A DNA stretch of 64,000 nucleotides from Caulobacteraceae bacterium (GTDB lineage Bacteria; Pseudomonadota; Alphaproteobacteria; Caulobacterales; Aquidulcibacteraceae). The DNA lies in the NCBI GenBank assembly GCA_016703335.1, contig JADJCG010000013.1:1-64000 (forward strand), in the 5' to 3' direction. The notes under the pieces were generated by a model that did no database searches, had not been told where the DNA came from, and saw only the letters and a program-made list of their open reading frames with translations. Of the stretch, positions 26,522-34,804 are shown in pieces (the stretch's first letter is position 1; the number at the start of each line of letters is the position of its first letter). The position numbers and the translations under genes are program-made.

Positions 26522-26917
26522 ATGGCCAACGCAACCAAAGACGAAATTATCGCGCTTGAGAAAGATTATTGGGACGCGATGAAGCGGAAGGACGGCAAGC
26601 GCGCGTCACAGCTCTCCGGCAAAGTCTCGCTCACTACCGGCGCGCGCGGCGTCACCAGCATTCCCAAAGACAAAATGGGTAAGATGACGGAAGAGGGCGA
26701 CTGGACGCTTGAGTCCTACAAGTTCGAAGATGTGGAAGTCATTACGCCGGCGCCCGACGTGGCGATCATCGCTTACAAAGTGACGCAGAAGGTGACGATG
26801 GGTGGCAAGCCGCAAGAGCTACAAGCTGCCGATAGTTCGACCTGGATTCGCGGCTCCGACGGCTGGGAATGTCACGCGCATAGCGAGACGATCCTGCAGA
26901 ACGGCAAAGGCGCGTAA
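26522..26917 (+). CDS. NTF2-like / DUF4440 protein
   Basis: A 131-residue protein with an N-terminal helix (IIALEKDYWDAMKRKD) and alternating beta strands ending SSTWIRGSDGWECHAHSETIL, the SnoaL/NTF2-like cone-fold pattern. Such proteins bind small ligands or act as poorly known enzymes. A GGAG site precedes the ATG, and a bidirectional hairpin terminator follows. Confidence 0.82.
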   Translation: MANATKDEIIALEKDYWDAMKRKDGKRASQLSGKVSLTTGARGVTSIPKDKMGKMTEEGDWTLESYKFEDVEVITPAPDVAIIAYKVTQKVTMGGKPQELQAADSSTWIRGSDGWECHAHSETILQNGKGA

Positions 26918-26940
26918 GTGCCGCCTGCGTGACCTACTCA

Positions 26941-26974
26941 GAAGGCCGCTCTATTGGGAGCGGCCTTCTTGTTT
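26941..26974. terminator. Bidirectional terminator between convergent genes
   Basis: GAAGGCCGCTC (26941-26951) pairs with GAGCGGCCTTC (26958-26968), then TTGTTT. It lies between the converging NTF2-like and VOC genes. The stem resembles those at 29482 and 30266. Confidence 0.85.
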
Positions 26975-26980
26975 CTGACG

Positions 26981-27454
26981 TCAACCGCGCCGAGCTGCAT
27001 CGATCTTGGCGACGTCAATTTTCTTCATGGTCATCATCGCGTCAAACGCGCGCTTCGCCTCATCGCCGCCCACTGCCATAGCGTCATTCAGAGTGCGCGG
27101 CGTGATTTGCCAGTTGAGGCCCCACTTGTCTTTGCACCAGCCGCACTCACTCTCGGCGCCACCGTTGCCAACGATGGCGTTCCAATAGCGATCGGTCTCG
27201 GCCTGATCTTCGGTTTGAATTTGGAAAGAGAAGGCTTCGGTGTGCGGAAACTGCGGGCCGCCATTCAGTCCGATGCAAGGAATGCCGACCACGGTGAATT
27301 CGACCACCAGCACATCGCCTTGCTTGCCATAGGGATAGTCGCCCGGCGCATGATGAATTTTGCCGACTGAGGTGTCGGGAAACACTTCGGCGTAGAAGCG
27401 TGCGGCGGCTTCGGCGTCACGGTTGTACCAGAGGCAAATCGTATTCTTCTTCAT
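26981..27454 (-). CDS. VOC/PhnB-like (3-demethylubiquinone methyltransferase-like fold) protein
   Basis: A 157-residue glyoxalase-fold protein: TICLWYNRDAEAAARFYAEVFPDT at the N-terminus, then GIPCIGLNGGPQFPHTEAFSF and the GWCKDKWGLNWQITP segment diagnostic of the PhnB-like group. The enzyme reaction is unknown. It ends seven bases from the shared terminator. Confidence 0.88.
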   Translation of the reverse strand: MKKNTICLWYNRDAEAAARFYAEVFPDTSVGKIHHAPGDYPYGKQGDVLVVEFTVVGIPCIGLNGGPQFPHTEAFSFQIQTEDQAETDRYWNAIVGNGGAESECGWCKDKWGLNWQITPRTLNDAMAVGGDEAKRAFDAMMTMKKIDVAKIDAARRG

Positions 27455-27561
27455 GGCTAAGTCCTTCGTGGCTCAATCGGTAACTAGCGCCAGGCGCGTG
27501 CGTTTCAATTGTCGGGAATGAGATCACGGAAACGTCCTTTGGGCGATTAGGGAGAATTGCG

Positions 27562-28206
27562 ATGACGATCACCATCACCGCTTTTGCCAACTCGCCAGAT
27601 CAAGGCGCGGGCCTGGCGCGCGACATGATCGTGCGCTGGGCGCTGGAAGAAGTTGGCCAACCTTACGAAGTGCGTCTCGTGCCGTGGGAAGATTTTAGGA
27701 AGCCGGAGCATCGCCGGCGACAGCCCTTTGGACAGATCCCGACCTATGAGGAGGGCGACCTCGTCCTGTTTGAATCCGGCGCCATTGTGTTTCACATCGC
27801 CGAACGCTTTCCTGGCCTCCTGCCGGCTGACGCGAACGCCCGTGCGCGCGCTATCACCTGGATGTTCGCGACTGTGAGCGATGTTGAGCCGCTCATCATT
27901 CAGCGCGAGGTCATGGAATATCTTGAGAGCGATAAAAGCTGGGCAGACGAACGCATGCCGCTGGTGGAACAACGCATACGCGACCGGTTCAGCGAGTTGT
28001 CAGCGTATCTTGGCGACGCCGATTGGATCGATGGCGCATTCAGCGCGGCTGATGTGCTCTTGGTGCAGGCGCTGCGCAGGCTCGAAGGGCAAGGCCCGCT
28101 CACAGAGTTTCCGATGCTCGCCGCCTACGTCGAACGCGGCAAAGCGCGTCCCGCTTTTAAGCGCGCGTTCGCAGCCCAATTGGCGGTGTTCAAAGCACAA
28201 AATTGA
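27562..28206 (+). CDS. Glutathione S-transferase
   Basis: A 214-residue GST: N-terminal thioredoxin-like domain with RWALEEVGQPYEVRLV, PFGQIPTYEEGDLVLFESGAIVFHIAE (the glutathione-binding ESGAI), and an all-helical C-terminal domain containing WIDGAFSAADVLLVQAL. Detoxification by conjugation is the family role; the substrate is unknown. Confidence 0.9.
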   Translation: MTITITAFANSPDQGAGLARDMIVRWALEEVGQPYEVRLVPWEDFRKPEHRRRQPFGQIPTYEEGDLVLFESGAIVFHIAERFPGLLPADANARARAITWMFATVSDVEPLIIQREVMEYLESDKSWADERMPLVEQRIRDRFSELSAYLGDADWIDGAFSAADVLLVQALRRLEGQGPLTEFPMLAAYVERGKARPAFKRAFAAQLAVFKAQN

Positions 28207-28231
28207 CGATCGCCACGCCTCGGCGCCACCG

Positions 28232-28804
28232 TCAGTCCCCATGCGGCGCGTCGGGGCGCATGCTGGCGTAGAGATCGCGCATGTAATTGTCGTCTAGGCT
28301 CGCAACGATGGGTGCGGCGATTTCGTACATTGGAACGCCTTGCCAGCCTGGCGCCTGCGTTGCGAACCACGCCTTGCCGAAGCGGCTGCCGAAATAGACG
28401 GGCGCGGTGTTACGGATGAGCCGCTCCGCTTCGCCGCGTGTGCGCAGACCGGCGCGCTCCATCTGAAACGCTGTGTCCCATTGCAGCATCAATGACACGA
28501 GCACCGCTTCGTTCATGCGGATGTCGACGTCGGTCATGGTTTCGGGCGCGGTGTAGCTTTTCACCCAAGCCGCAGTCTGCTCGGGCGACGCCAAGTGCAG
28601 CTCCGTATCCAGCATGAACTGGTTGAGCTGATTTTCGGTGGCGACACGCGTCAGCTCCGCGTTCTGCCGGATCTCGATGATCAGCGCGAAGAGACCGAGG
28701 ACGACGCCAATGTTGGCGATGAGCGCGAGCCAGCGGCCATAGCGATCGAGGCGTTGTTCGGTGGGGGCGGGGGCGCTTGGCGCGGGTGCTTCGGTTTGGC
28801 TCAT
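28232..28804 (-). CDS. Membrane protein of unknown function
   Basis: A 190-residue protein with a Pro/Ala-rich N-terminus, one transmembrane helix at about residues 26-45 (LALIANIGVVLGLFALIIEI) and a soluble helical C-terminal part (TENQLNQFMLDTE, LQWDTAFQMERAGL). The plan is common in proteobacteria, but no function is known to me. Convergent with the GST gene and divergent from the reductase-like gene. Confidence 0.75.
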   Translation of the reverse strand: MSQTEAPAPSAPAPTEQRLDRYGRWLALIANIGVVLGLFALIIEIRQNAELTRVATENQLNQFMLDTELHLASPEQTAAWVKSYTAPETMTDVDIRMNEAVLVSLMLQWDTAFQMERAGLRTRGEAERLIRNTAPVYFGSRFGKAWFATQAPGWQGVPMYEIAAPIVASLDDNYMRDLYASMRPDAPHGD

Positions 28805-28921
28805 GGCGTGAGCTTAGTGCAGCGCGCGGAGTGCCGGATAGATTTTTGGACTTTCTTGCGATGGGCTCCACATCAAACGAAGCGCGGGCTATGTGACGTC
28901 CAGCAATTCGACGGAGATGGC

Positions 28922-29476
28922 ATGGCGAAGTTTGTGTTTGGAATGAACATGTCGCTGGACGGCTATGTCGATTTCGATAGGTTCGCGCCTGATCCAGTGC
29001 TGTTTCGGTATTTCATCGAGCAAACGCGAAAGACAGCGGGCAGCATCTATGGGCCGCGCCTCTACGAACTGATGAGTTATTGGGATGGCGATGCGTGGAA
29101 CCAGGATGGGCGCGCACAAGACGATCTGCGCGCGTTCGCGGACGCGTGGCGAGCGATGCCGAAGTGGGTTGTGTCAACGTCGCTGAAACAAGTTGGGCCG
29201 AACGCGACGCTGATTAGCGGTGATTTCGAAACGGCGATCCGCAAACTGAAGGCCGAGCGCGATGGCGAGATCGAAGTCGGCGGGCCGAAGCTCGCGGCAG
29301 GTTTGGAAAAGCTTGGCCTGATCGATGAATATCACGTCTTTCTGCATCCTGTTGTGCTCGGACACGGCGAACCGTTCTTCGCCGGCGTAACGCCGAAGCT
29401 TCGGCTGGTTGGGAGTGAGCGGATTGGGGAGCAGCCGCTTAAGCTGACGTACGTGCCGGCCGAAGTTGGCCAATGA
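28922..29476 (+). CDS. Dihydrofolate-reductase-like (RibD C-terminal domain) protein
   Basis: A 184-residue reductase-fold protein: FVFGMNMSLDGYVDFDRF at the N-terminus, a RAMPKWVVSTSL strand, IEVGGPKLAAGLEKLGLIDEYHVFLHPVVLG and GEPFF, the usual RibD_C signature order. Binding of NADPH is a family property; the substrate is unknown. The ATG at 28922 is the start of conservation. A hairpin follows five bases after the stop. Confidence 0.88.
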   Translation: MAKFVFGMNMSLDGYVDFDRFAPDPVLFRYFIEQTRKTAGSIYGPRLYELMSYWDGDAWNQDGRAQDDLRAFADAWRAMPKWVVSTSLKQVGPNATLISGDFETAIRKLKAERDGEIEVGGPKLAAGLEKLGLIDEYHVFLHPVVLGHGEPFFAGVTPKLRLVGSERIGEQPLKLTYVPAEVGQ

Positions 29477-29481
29477 TCAAG

Positions 29482-29508
29482 AAGGGCCGCTCCTTTCGGA
29501 GCGGTCTT
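29482..29508. terminator. Hairpin terminator after the reductase-like gene
   Basis: AAGGGCCGCTCC (29482-29493) pairs with GGAGCGGTCTT (29498-29508) around TTTC, with two G-T pairs. It shares 20 identical bases with the hairpin at 30266. The T run is poor on both sides. Confidence 0.65.
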
Positions 29509-29536
29509 CGGCCCGCAAGCGGAAGCAGTTCTTGCG

Positions 29537-30184
29537 CTACTTGAACGGCCACAGACCCTTTGGTTTGGGCGGATCAGAATCGACTGCCGCTAGGCGCGCC
29601 TCGAATGGGAATTGCTTGAGTATCTTGTCTCTCGCCGACGGCAACGGCCCGCGATAGCGGATCAGTCTGTCATCCTCGCTTTCGCGGATCGCCCAATTCG
29701 GCCGCCCGCCGACAAGGGTTATCACGTTGCGCACGATTTCGGGCGTCGTGCGTCCACAAACTGCGTGCGGTACACCAACGGCTGCGACCTCAGAAACCAG
29801 CGCAGCTCTTCGCTGCTGATCATCGCTGTGATCCACGAAGAGAACGGGATTGAATAGCCAACTGGAGGCGAGTTGCACTTCCCAGGTGACCCATTCAGCT
29901 TGGCCCGCGCCGACCCGGCTGGGCTCAATCAGAATGTCAGAAGTGAAAATTCTAGCGGCGATCTCGGCCTGAATTTCCAGCCTGGGAAGGTCGCCGCCTC
30001 TTGGCCCAGACATTATCTGTTTGGCCGAAAGCGACATGTCTTGGACGTGGAATCTCTGACTGTTCAGATCCGAGATCACCTCGCCGTACAGGTCGTCGTC
30101 TTTGTCGTAACGGTGGCTGATGAAAATCCGGAGTTTGCGTTCTTCGCCTCCCGGCTTCCAATATTTCAGTGACCCTTGTGCCAT
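29537..30184 (-). CDS. TIR-like (DUF1863/MTH538, ThsB-type) domain protein
   Basis: A 215-residue single-domain protein. LRIFISHRYDKDDDLYGEVISDL looks like strand A and helix A of a TIR-like domain, and SDILIEPSRVGAGQAEWVTWEVQLA matches the conserved strand-loop-W..WE signature of DUF1863 proteins. That family includes ThsB, the infection sensor of Thoeris anti-phage systems. No ThsA partner (NAD-cleaving SIR2) lies next to it. Its base composition appears slightly lower in GC than its neighbours. The ATG at 30184 follows GGGGGA; an upstream TTG at 30211 is possible. Defence or signalling is inferred, not shown. Confidence 0.78.
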   Translation of the reverse strand: MAQGSLKYWKPGGEERKLRIFISHRYDKDDDLYGEVISDLNSQRFHVQDMSLSAKQIMSGPRGGDLPRLEIQAEIAARIFTSDILIEPSRVGAGQAEWVTWEVQLASSWLFNPVLFVDHSDDQQRRAALVSEVAAVGVPHAVCGRTTPEIVRNVITLVGGRPNWAIRESEDDRLIRYRGPLPSARDKILKQFPFEARLAAVDSDPPKPKGLWPFK

Positions 30185-30265
30185 ACCCATCCCCCGCGTT
30201 GTCTGTCGCAACTTTCAGGTGAGAGGCACGCAACTCCCGTTTTTGGTTTCGGTCAAGCAATACAA

Positions 30266-30291
30266 AAGGCCGCTCCTTTCGGAGCGGCCTT
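30266..30291. terminator. Terminator hairpin beside the deoxyhypusine-synthase-like gene
   Basis: AAGGCCGCTCC pairs perfectly with GGAGCGGCCTT around TTTC. On the minus strand it is followed by TTGTATT, so it terminates the gene at 30317-31369, which ends 25 bases before it. Confidence 0.85.
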
Positions 30292-30316
30292 CGTGTTTCT
30301 GCGTTGACCGCTGCGT

Positions 30317-31369
30317 TTACGCGAACAGCTTCGCCCAATTCCGCGCTTCGCGCTTGCGCCAGCCGCCGCGGTGATAGGCGTCGCTTACGATGATCGGTGC
30401 AACGCTTGTCGCTTCCGCGAACACCATTTGCTCGTGCACGGTGCTCACCTTGCCCCAGCTCGCCGCTTCTTGCAGCGTTGAGCTTGAGCAGGCGCCGTCG
30501 CGGACATCCGCCACCGTGATCTGCACGGCGTATTTGTGCACTTCGACGTCGTGGTGGCCGAGGATTTCGGCGCAGACGACGGTGTCTTGCGCGAAATTCT
30601 TCGGCACGCCGCCGCCGACCATGAAGAGGGCGGTGGTGCCGGCGGCAAGTTTGATCTCGGTCAGTTCACGGAAATCGCCGCCGCTATCGATGGTGAGGTA
30701 CGGCTTGCCGGCTTTGCGGCGCTCGACCTGGTGCTTGACGATGCCGAAGCCGGCCGAGCAATCGGAGAACGCCGGCACGAAGATCGGCACGCCCTTTTCG
30801 TAGGCGCGCTGGATCAGCGAATCTTTCTTCTTGGCGTTGCCGTTGGCGAGCCACTTGCCGATCTCATAGATGAACTCGCGCGACGTGTAGGGGCGCGGCT
30901 CAAGCATCTCGCAGATCTCGTAGATCGTGCCGTCGACGTTCTGCAGCTCTTCTTCGTCGATGTACGTATCGTAGATGCGGTCGATGTAGAGCGAGCGCAG
31001 CGTGTTGTCGTCTGGGATTTCCTTGGCTTGGTAGTGCTTGAAGCCGAGCGCTTCGAGGAAATCCATGTCGATGATGCAGGCGCCGGTGGCGACGATGGCG
31101 TCGGCCATGTTGTACTCGACCATGTCGCGCCAGACGTGGAGGCAGCCGCCCGCGCCGGTTGAGCCGGCCATGATCAGCCAGGTCGAGCAGTTCTGATCTT
31201 CGAGCGCCATGTTGAGGATGCCGGCGGCGCGCGCGGCGTCGCGGCTGGTGAAGCTCATCTTGCCCCACGCGTCGATGATCGGGCGCGCGTCGAACGACGC
31301 GATGTCGATGTGCTCGACCGGGCTCGAGAGAAGTTCCGCTTTGCGGTTGGTGTCGATTTTGTCAGCCAC
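30317..31369 (-). CDS. Deoxyhypusine-synthase-like protein
   Basis: A 350-residue member of the deoxyhypusine synthase family: STWLIMAGSTGAGG, ATGACIIDMDFLEALG, VPIFVPAFSDCSAGFGI, LTIDSGGDFREL, LFMVGGGVPKNFAQD and the C-terminal HRGGWRKREARNWAKLF. Bacteria lack the eIF5A substrate, and such homologues are linked to making unusual polyamines or guanidino compounds. The GTG at 31369 is preferred because AGGAG lies about nine bases upstream; an ATG at 31396 would add nine residues. Ornithine decarboxylase, 2.2 kb away on the same strand, supports a polyamine role. Confidence 0.88.
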   Translation of the reverse strand: MADKIDTNRKAELLSSPVEHIDIASFDARPIIDAWGKMSFTSRDAARAAGILNMALEDQNCSTWLIMAGSTGAGGCLHVWRDMVEYNMADAIVATGACIIDMDFLEALGFKHYQAKEIPDDNTLRSLYIDRIYDTYIDEEELQNVDGTIYEICEMLEPRPYTSREFIYEIGKWLANGNAKKKDSLIQRAYEKGVPIFVPAFSDCSAGFGIVKHQVERRKAGKPYLTIDSGGDFRELTEIKLAAGTTALFMVGGGVPKNFAQDTVVCAEILGHHDVEVHKYAVQITVADVRDGACSSSTLQEAASWGKVSTVHEQMVFAEATSVAPIIVSDAYHRGGWRKREARNWAKLFA

Positions 31370-31482
31370 GGGAGGTGCTCCTATGGGCGGCGTCATCTGT
31401 AAACAACCGCGCGGACGCTCCGCCGACACGCGATCGCGGGTGCAGATAGGGCAATCGCGCAGGAATGCAAGAGATTTGCGCG

Positions 31483-32121
31483 TCAGCGCCGACGCATCCA
31501 CGCCGCGTTGGCCCACATCACAAAGTCAGGAATAACCAGGCAGGCGATGTTGAGGACCCAATAGAAATTGGTAACGCCTTCGCCATCAATGCCGGGCCAG
31601 ATCACGTCGATCGCAAAGCGCGTGGTCGTGAATGTAAAGGTGAAGAGGTAGGAGCGGCTGATCCAGAGCTTGTGCTGCGGGATGTTGCGGCTGGCGGCCG
31701 CCGCCCAGGCGAAGATAGTGGTGATGAGCCAAAGGGCTGCCATCGTGCCCATGACCCAGCGCGCCGATGGCGCTTCGAATGTTACGGTGATGTAGAGCGC
31801 AAGAATGCTCGAGATCAGCACCGCCGCCATGTAGGTGCGGCCGAGCCAGCGATGCAGCGTGAGGCTCTTTCTTCGCAGCGTGGTCGAGAATTGCAGCGGA
31901 CCAAGCAGCAGCGCGATTGCGCCGGTGGCGATGTGCGGCGCGAGGATCGACATGATCGGCATAAGCCGATCGAGCTGCGGGCTCGGGCCGCGGAAGAAGT
32001 AGGCTTCGTGGATCCAAATGGTGACGATGGTCAGCACCATGAAACCTAGCATGGTGAAGCGCTTCAGCGCTGTGCCGACGTTGATGTGCGTCGTCGTCCG
32101 TTTTTCCTCGATCGCGGCCAT
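31483..32121 (-). CDS. DUF2306 integral membrane protein
   Basis: A 212-residue protein with about six hydrophobic helices, including LGFMVLTIVTIWIHEAYFF, the conserved LHRWLGRTYMAAVLIS and HKLWISRSYLFTFTFTTTRF segments typical of DUF2306. No function is known. Its ATG is at 32121. Confidence 0.85.
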   Translation of the reverse strand: MAAIEEKRTTTHINVGTALKRFTMLGFMVLTIVTIWIHEAYFFRGPSPQLDRLMPIMSILAPHIATGAIALLLGPLQFSTTLRRKSLTLHRWLGRTYMAAVLISSILALYITVTFEAPSARWVMGTMAALWLITTIFAWAAAASRNIPQHKLWISRSYLFTFTFTTTRFAIDVIWPGIDGEGVTNFYWVLNIACLVIPDFVMWANAAWMRRR

Positions 32122-32192
32122 GATCCCCCAGCGGAAGCTTGGAGACTTTGCCTCGCTCAGTGTGACATGCTCAAGGCTAAACGGAGGACACG

Positions 32193-32966
32193 ATGAGCGA
32201 ACTTAGAGGGCGTGTGGCGCTGGTGACGGGCGGTGCGCGTGGGCTTGGCGCCGCGGCGGCGAAGGCGCTGGCGGCGAAGGGCGCGAAGGTCGTCGTGACC
32301 GACATCAGCGACGGCAGCGAAGCCGCCGCGTCGATCGGCGGCGCTTACACCAAGCATGACGTGACCAGCGAGGACGAGTGGATCGCAGCGGTCGCGTTCG
32401 CGAAGGAGAAGTTTGGCGGGCTCGATATTCTGGTGAACAATGCCGGCGTGTTCTGGGTGAAGCCGATGGCGGCGGAAACGCTGGAGACCTTCCGCAAGAT
32501 GCAACAGATCAATGTCGAAGGCGTGTTTCTTGGATTGAAGCATTGCATTCCGGCGATCGCCGAGCGCGCCCAGCAATGGGATGGCGGCGGCGCCGTTGTG
32601 AACCTCTCGTCGGTTGCGGGCATTGTCGGTGGGCCGAATATTCTGGCGTACAATGCCTCGAAGGGCGCGGTGCGGCTGATGACGAAGGGTGCGGCTCTGG
32701 AAGCGGCGCCGCTCAAGGTGCGCGTGAACTCGGTGCACCCAGGGATTATCGACACGCCGATGATGGCGGAAGCCGCGACAGTGATCAGCAAAGTCACCGG
32801 GCAGGGCGCCAACTCGATCCGCGATAATTTTGCAGAGCGTCATCCGCTGAAGCGCATGGGTCGCGATATCGATGTGGCGAACGCGGTGGCGTTTTTGGCG
32901 TCGGATGCGGCCGCGTTCGTGACGGGCTCGGAGCTTGTCGTCGATGGCGGGATGACGGCGATCTAG
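32193..32966 (+). CDS. Short-chain dehydrogenase/reductase
   Basis: A 257-residue classical SDR: VTGGARGLGAAAAKAL (TGxxxGxG), NNAG, NLSSVAGIVGGPNILAYNASKGA (Ser and Tyr-x3-Lys active site) and NSVHPGIIDTPM. It resembles 3-alpha-hydroxysteroid or cyclic-alcohol dehydrogenases; the substrate is unknown. It overlaps the next convergent gene by four bases. Confidence 0.93.
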   Translation: MSELRGRVALVTGGARGLGAAAAKALAAKGAKVVVTDISDGSEAAASIGGAYTKHDVTSEDEWIAAVAFAKEKFGGLDILVNNAGVFWVKPMAAETLETFRKMQQINVEGVFLGLKHCIPAIAERAQQWDGGGAVVNLSSVAGIVGGPNILAYNASKGAVRLMTKGAALEAAPLKVRVNSVHPGIIDTPMMAEAATVISKVTGQGANSIRDNFAERHPLKRMGRDIDVANAVAFLASDAAAFVTGSELVVDGGMTAI

Positions 32967-33349
32967 CCGTAGAGCCCAAACCACAATGTCAAAGCCGCTA
33001 CGCTGAGCAAGATATTGCCCACGTGCGGCTTCTGCATGCAGAGCGCGTTGATGACGGCGGACATACCGTAGGCGCCGACCCCGAAGAAAGCGAGCATTGC
33101 CTTTGCTTGCGCGTCCAATGTTTCGGGGCTGAACGTGACCCAGAGCGTTGCCGCCGCGATCTGCGCCCAAGCGAATGACGGCAAGTGCCACATGGCGCGC
33201 ATAAGCCGATGGTTTGAGGCGTTTCGCCAGATGCGATTGTCGCCCGGCGTGGCCAGCAACGGGCCCAGCACGAAGCGTTCGCTCAAGTACGAATGTCCGA
33301 TTGCCGAGCCGAAGCCTGCAATCGCGGAGACGATGAGGAGCCAGCTCAT
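32963..33349 (-). CDS. Small integral membrane protein
   Basis: A 128-residue protein with four hydrophobic segments, starting MSWLLIVSAIAGFGSAIGHSYL and ending ILLSVAALTLWFGLYG, with HLPSFAWAQIAAATLW in the middle. I do not recognise the family. Its stop overlaps the convergent SDR stop. Confidence 0.72.
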   Translation of the reverse strand: MSWLLIVSAIAGFGSAIGHSYLSERFVLGPLLATPGDNRIWRNASNHRLMRAMWHLPSFAWAQIAAATLWVTFSPETLDAQAKAMLAFFGVGAYGMSAVINALCMQKPHVGNILLSVAALTLWFGLYG

Positions 33350-33405
33350 TGCCCGAGCATCTGCTCATTTCGCGCAAACGCTAGGGCTTACCGTAACGTG
33401 TGCGT

Positions 33406-33585
33406 CTAGCCGCCGCGATAGTCGCGCGGGCTCTTGCCGGTCCAGCGTTTGAAGGCGGGGGAGAACGAGGCGGGGTCGGAGAAGCCGACGAGGTAGGCGG
33501 TCTCGTTCACCGAGACTTTGCGCGCAGCGATGTAGTCGAGCGCCATACGATGACGCAGCTCGTCGAGCACTTGCTCGAAGGCGCC
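33406..33585 (-). pseudogene. AraC-family regulator, C-terminal HTH fragment
   Basis: Only about 58 residues remain, from FEQVLDELRHRMAL through NETAYLVGFSDPASFSPAFKRWTGKSPRDY, the second helix-turn-helix half of an AraC regulator. Homology stops at about 33580, against the end of the ornithine decarboxylase gene (stop at 33587). The missing N-terminal two-thirds (effector domain and first HTH) suggests a deletion or an assembly collapse between the two genes. Confidence 0.75.
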
Positions 33586-33586
33586 G

Positions 33587-34804
33587 TTAGACTTGCTTCG
33601 GCTTCTTCGTGCTGGTGCGCTTGCGTTTCGGCATTGCGACGACCTTCGCGGTCGCTTCGCCATACATGCTCGGCCACGGTGAGTCCTTCGACTCCATCGT
33701 CACCGTTTCGCCGAAACCGTTGAAGCGTGTGCCCATTGCGGTGCCGTAGGCGCCGAGTGAGCCGATCTCGATGAGATCGCCTTCGCCGATGTCGGCCGGC
33801 AGCATGAACGGGCCGGCGGCTGCGTCCATTGAATCGCAGGTCGGGCCATAGAGGCGGAATGGCGCGAGCCTGGCGCGGCTTTCCTTGGCGCGCAGCAGCT
33901 TGGCTGGGAACGACCAATTCAGGTGCGTCGCATCGAACAGCGTGCCAAAGGCGCCGTCGTTCAGATAAAGCGCGTCGCCCTTGCGCAGCTCAACGCGTGC
34001 AACAGTGGAGCCTGCTTCTGCAACGAGCGCACGGCCGGGTTCTGCCCAGAGCTTTGCGTTCTGGGCGACGAACATCTCTTCGAAGCCTTGTTTGATCGAG
34101 TTCACGTACTCGATCATCGGCGGCGGCGTCATGCCCGGATAGATCGCCGGAAAGCCGCCGCCAACGTCGACGACATCGACCAACACGCCAGCTTCAACGA
34201 TGGCGCGGTTCACGCCGTCCATCGCGGTGCGATAGGCGTCCGGACGCATGCACTGGGTGCCGACGTGGAATGAGACGCCCAGCATCTCTTCGGTCGCTTG
34301 GCGGGCGCGGCGAAGCAGGGCCGGCGCTTCTTCTTCGGTGACGCCGAACTTGCGCGCCAGCGGGTAGGCTGCGCCATCGCCCGACACGGCAAAGCGGACG
34401 ACCAAAGTCAGATCCTTCGCGCCGCCGGTCTCGGCCAGGATCTTGTTGAGTTCGTCTTCGCTATCGAGAGCGAACGTCTTCACGCCGAAATCGTGGAAAG
34501 CGCGACCGATGGCGCGGCGGCTTTTCACCGGGTGCATGAACGCGAGCTGCGCGGTCGGGAACTCTAGCGCGACGAGAGCGACCTCCGTTCTCCGACGCGA
34601 CGTCGAAACTGCGGACGCCATTTTCCCAGAGCGCGTCGAGCACCCACGGGCCGGATTCGCCTTTACGGCGTAAAACGTCTCGCCAGGAAAATTGGCAAGA
34701 AACCACTCCGCCGCCGCGGTGACGCGGTGCGGGCGTGCGATGGCCACGGGACCGTCCGGCGCTTCGCGCGCAGTCAGGTCAAGAGGCGAGAGGACAGAGT
34801 CCAT
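33587..34804 (-). CDS. Ornithine/lysine decarboxylase, alanine-racemase fold, with two cancelling frameshifts
   Basis: PLP enzyme that decarboxylates ornithine (or lysine) to putrescine (or cadaverine), first step of polyamine synthesis. The PLP lysine is in TFYAVKANP; HVGTQC, VDVGGGFPAIYPG, LWAEPGRALVAEAG and GPTCDSMD (catalytic Cys region) are conserved. The stretch from about 34590 to 34665 is read out of frame: the expected WVLDALWENGVRSFDVASEN lies in another frame. One missing base near 34648 and one extra near 34586 explain it, so the 405-aa length is normal. The 5' leader is strongly structured. Confidence 0.9.
   Translation of the reverse strand: MDSVLSPLDLTAREAPDGPVAIARPHRVTAAAEWFLANFPGETFYAVKANPARGCSTRSGKMASAVSTSRRRTEVALVALEFPTAQLAFMHPVKSRRAIGRAFHDFGVKTFALDSEDELNKILAETGGAKDLTLVVRFAVSGDGAAYPLARKFGVTEEEAPALLRRARQATEEMLGVSFHVGTQCMRPDAYRTAMDGVNRAIVEAGVLVDVVDVGGGFPAIYPGMTPPPMIEYVNSIKQGFEEMFVAQNAKLWAEPGRALVAEAGSTVARVELRKGDALYLNDGAFGTLFDATHLNWSFPAKLLRAKESRARLAPFRLYGPTCDSMDAAAGPFMLPADIGEGDLIEIGSLGAYGTAMGTRFNGFGETVTMESKDSPWPSMYGEATAKVVAMPKRKRTSTKKPKQV

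Noticed and set aside
29537..30184. Complete Thoeris defence system
   Set aside because: Only a TIR-like sensor domain is present; neighbours are metabolic genes and no SIR2-type ThsA was found.
32157..33377. Minus-strand 406-residue open frame
   Set aside because: It is mostly antisense to the SDR gene and overlaps the small membrane protein gene; composition is Arg/His-rich as in shadow frames.
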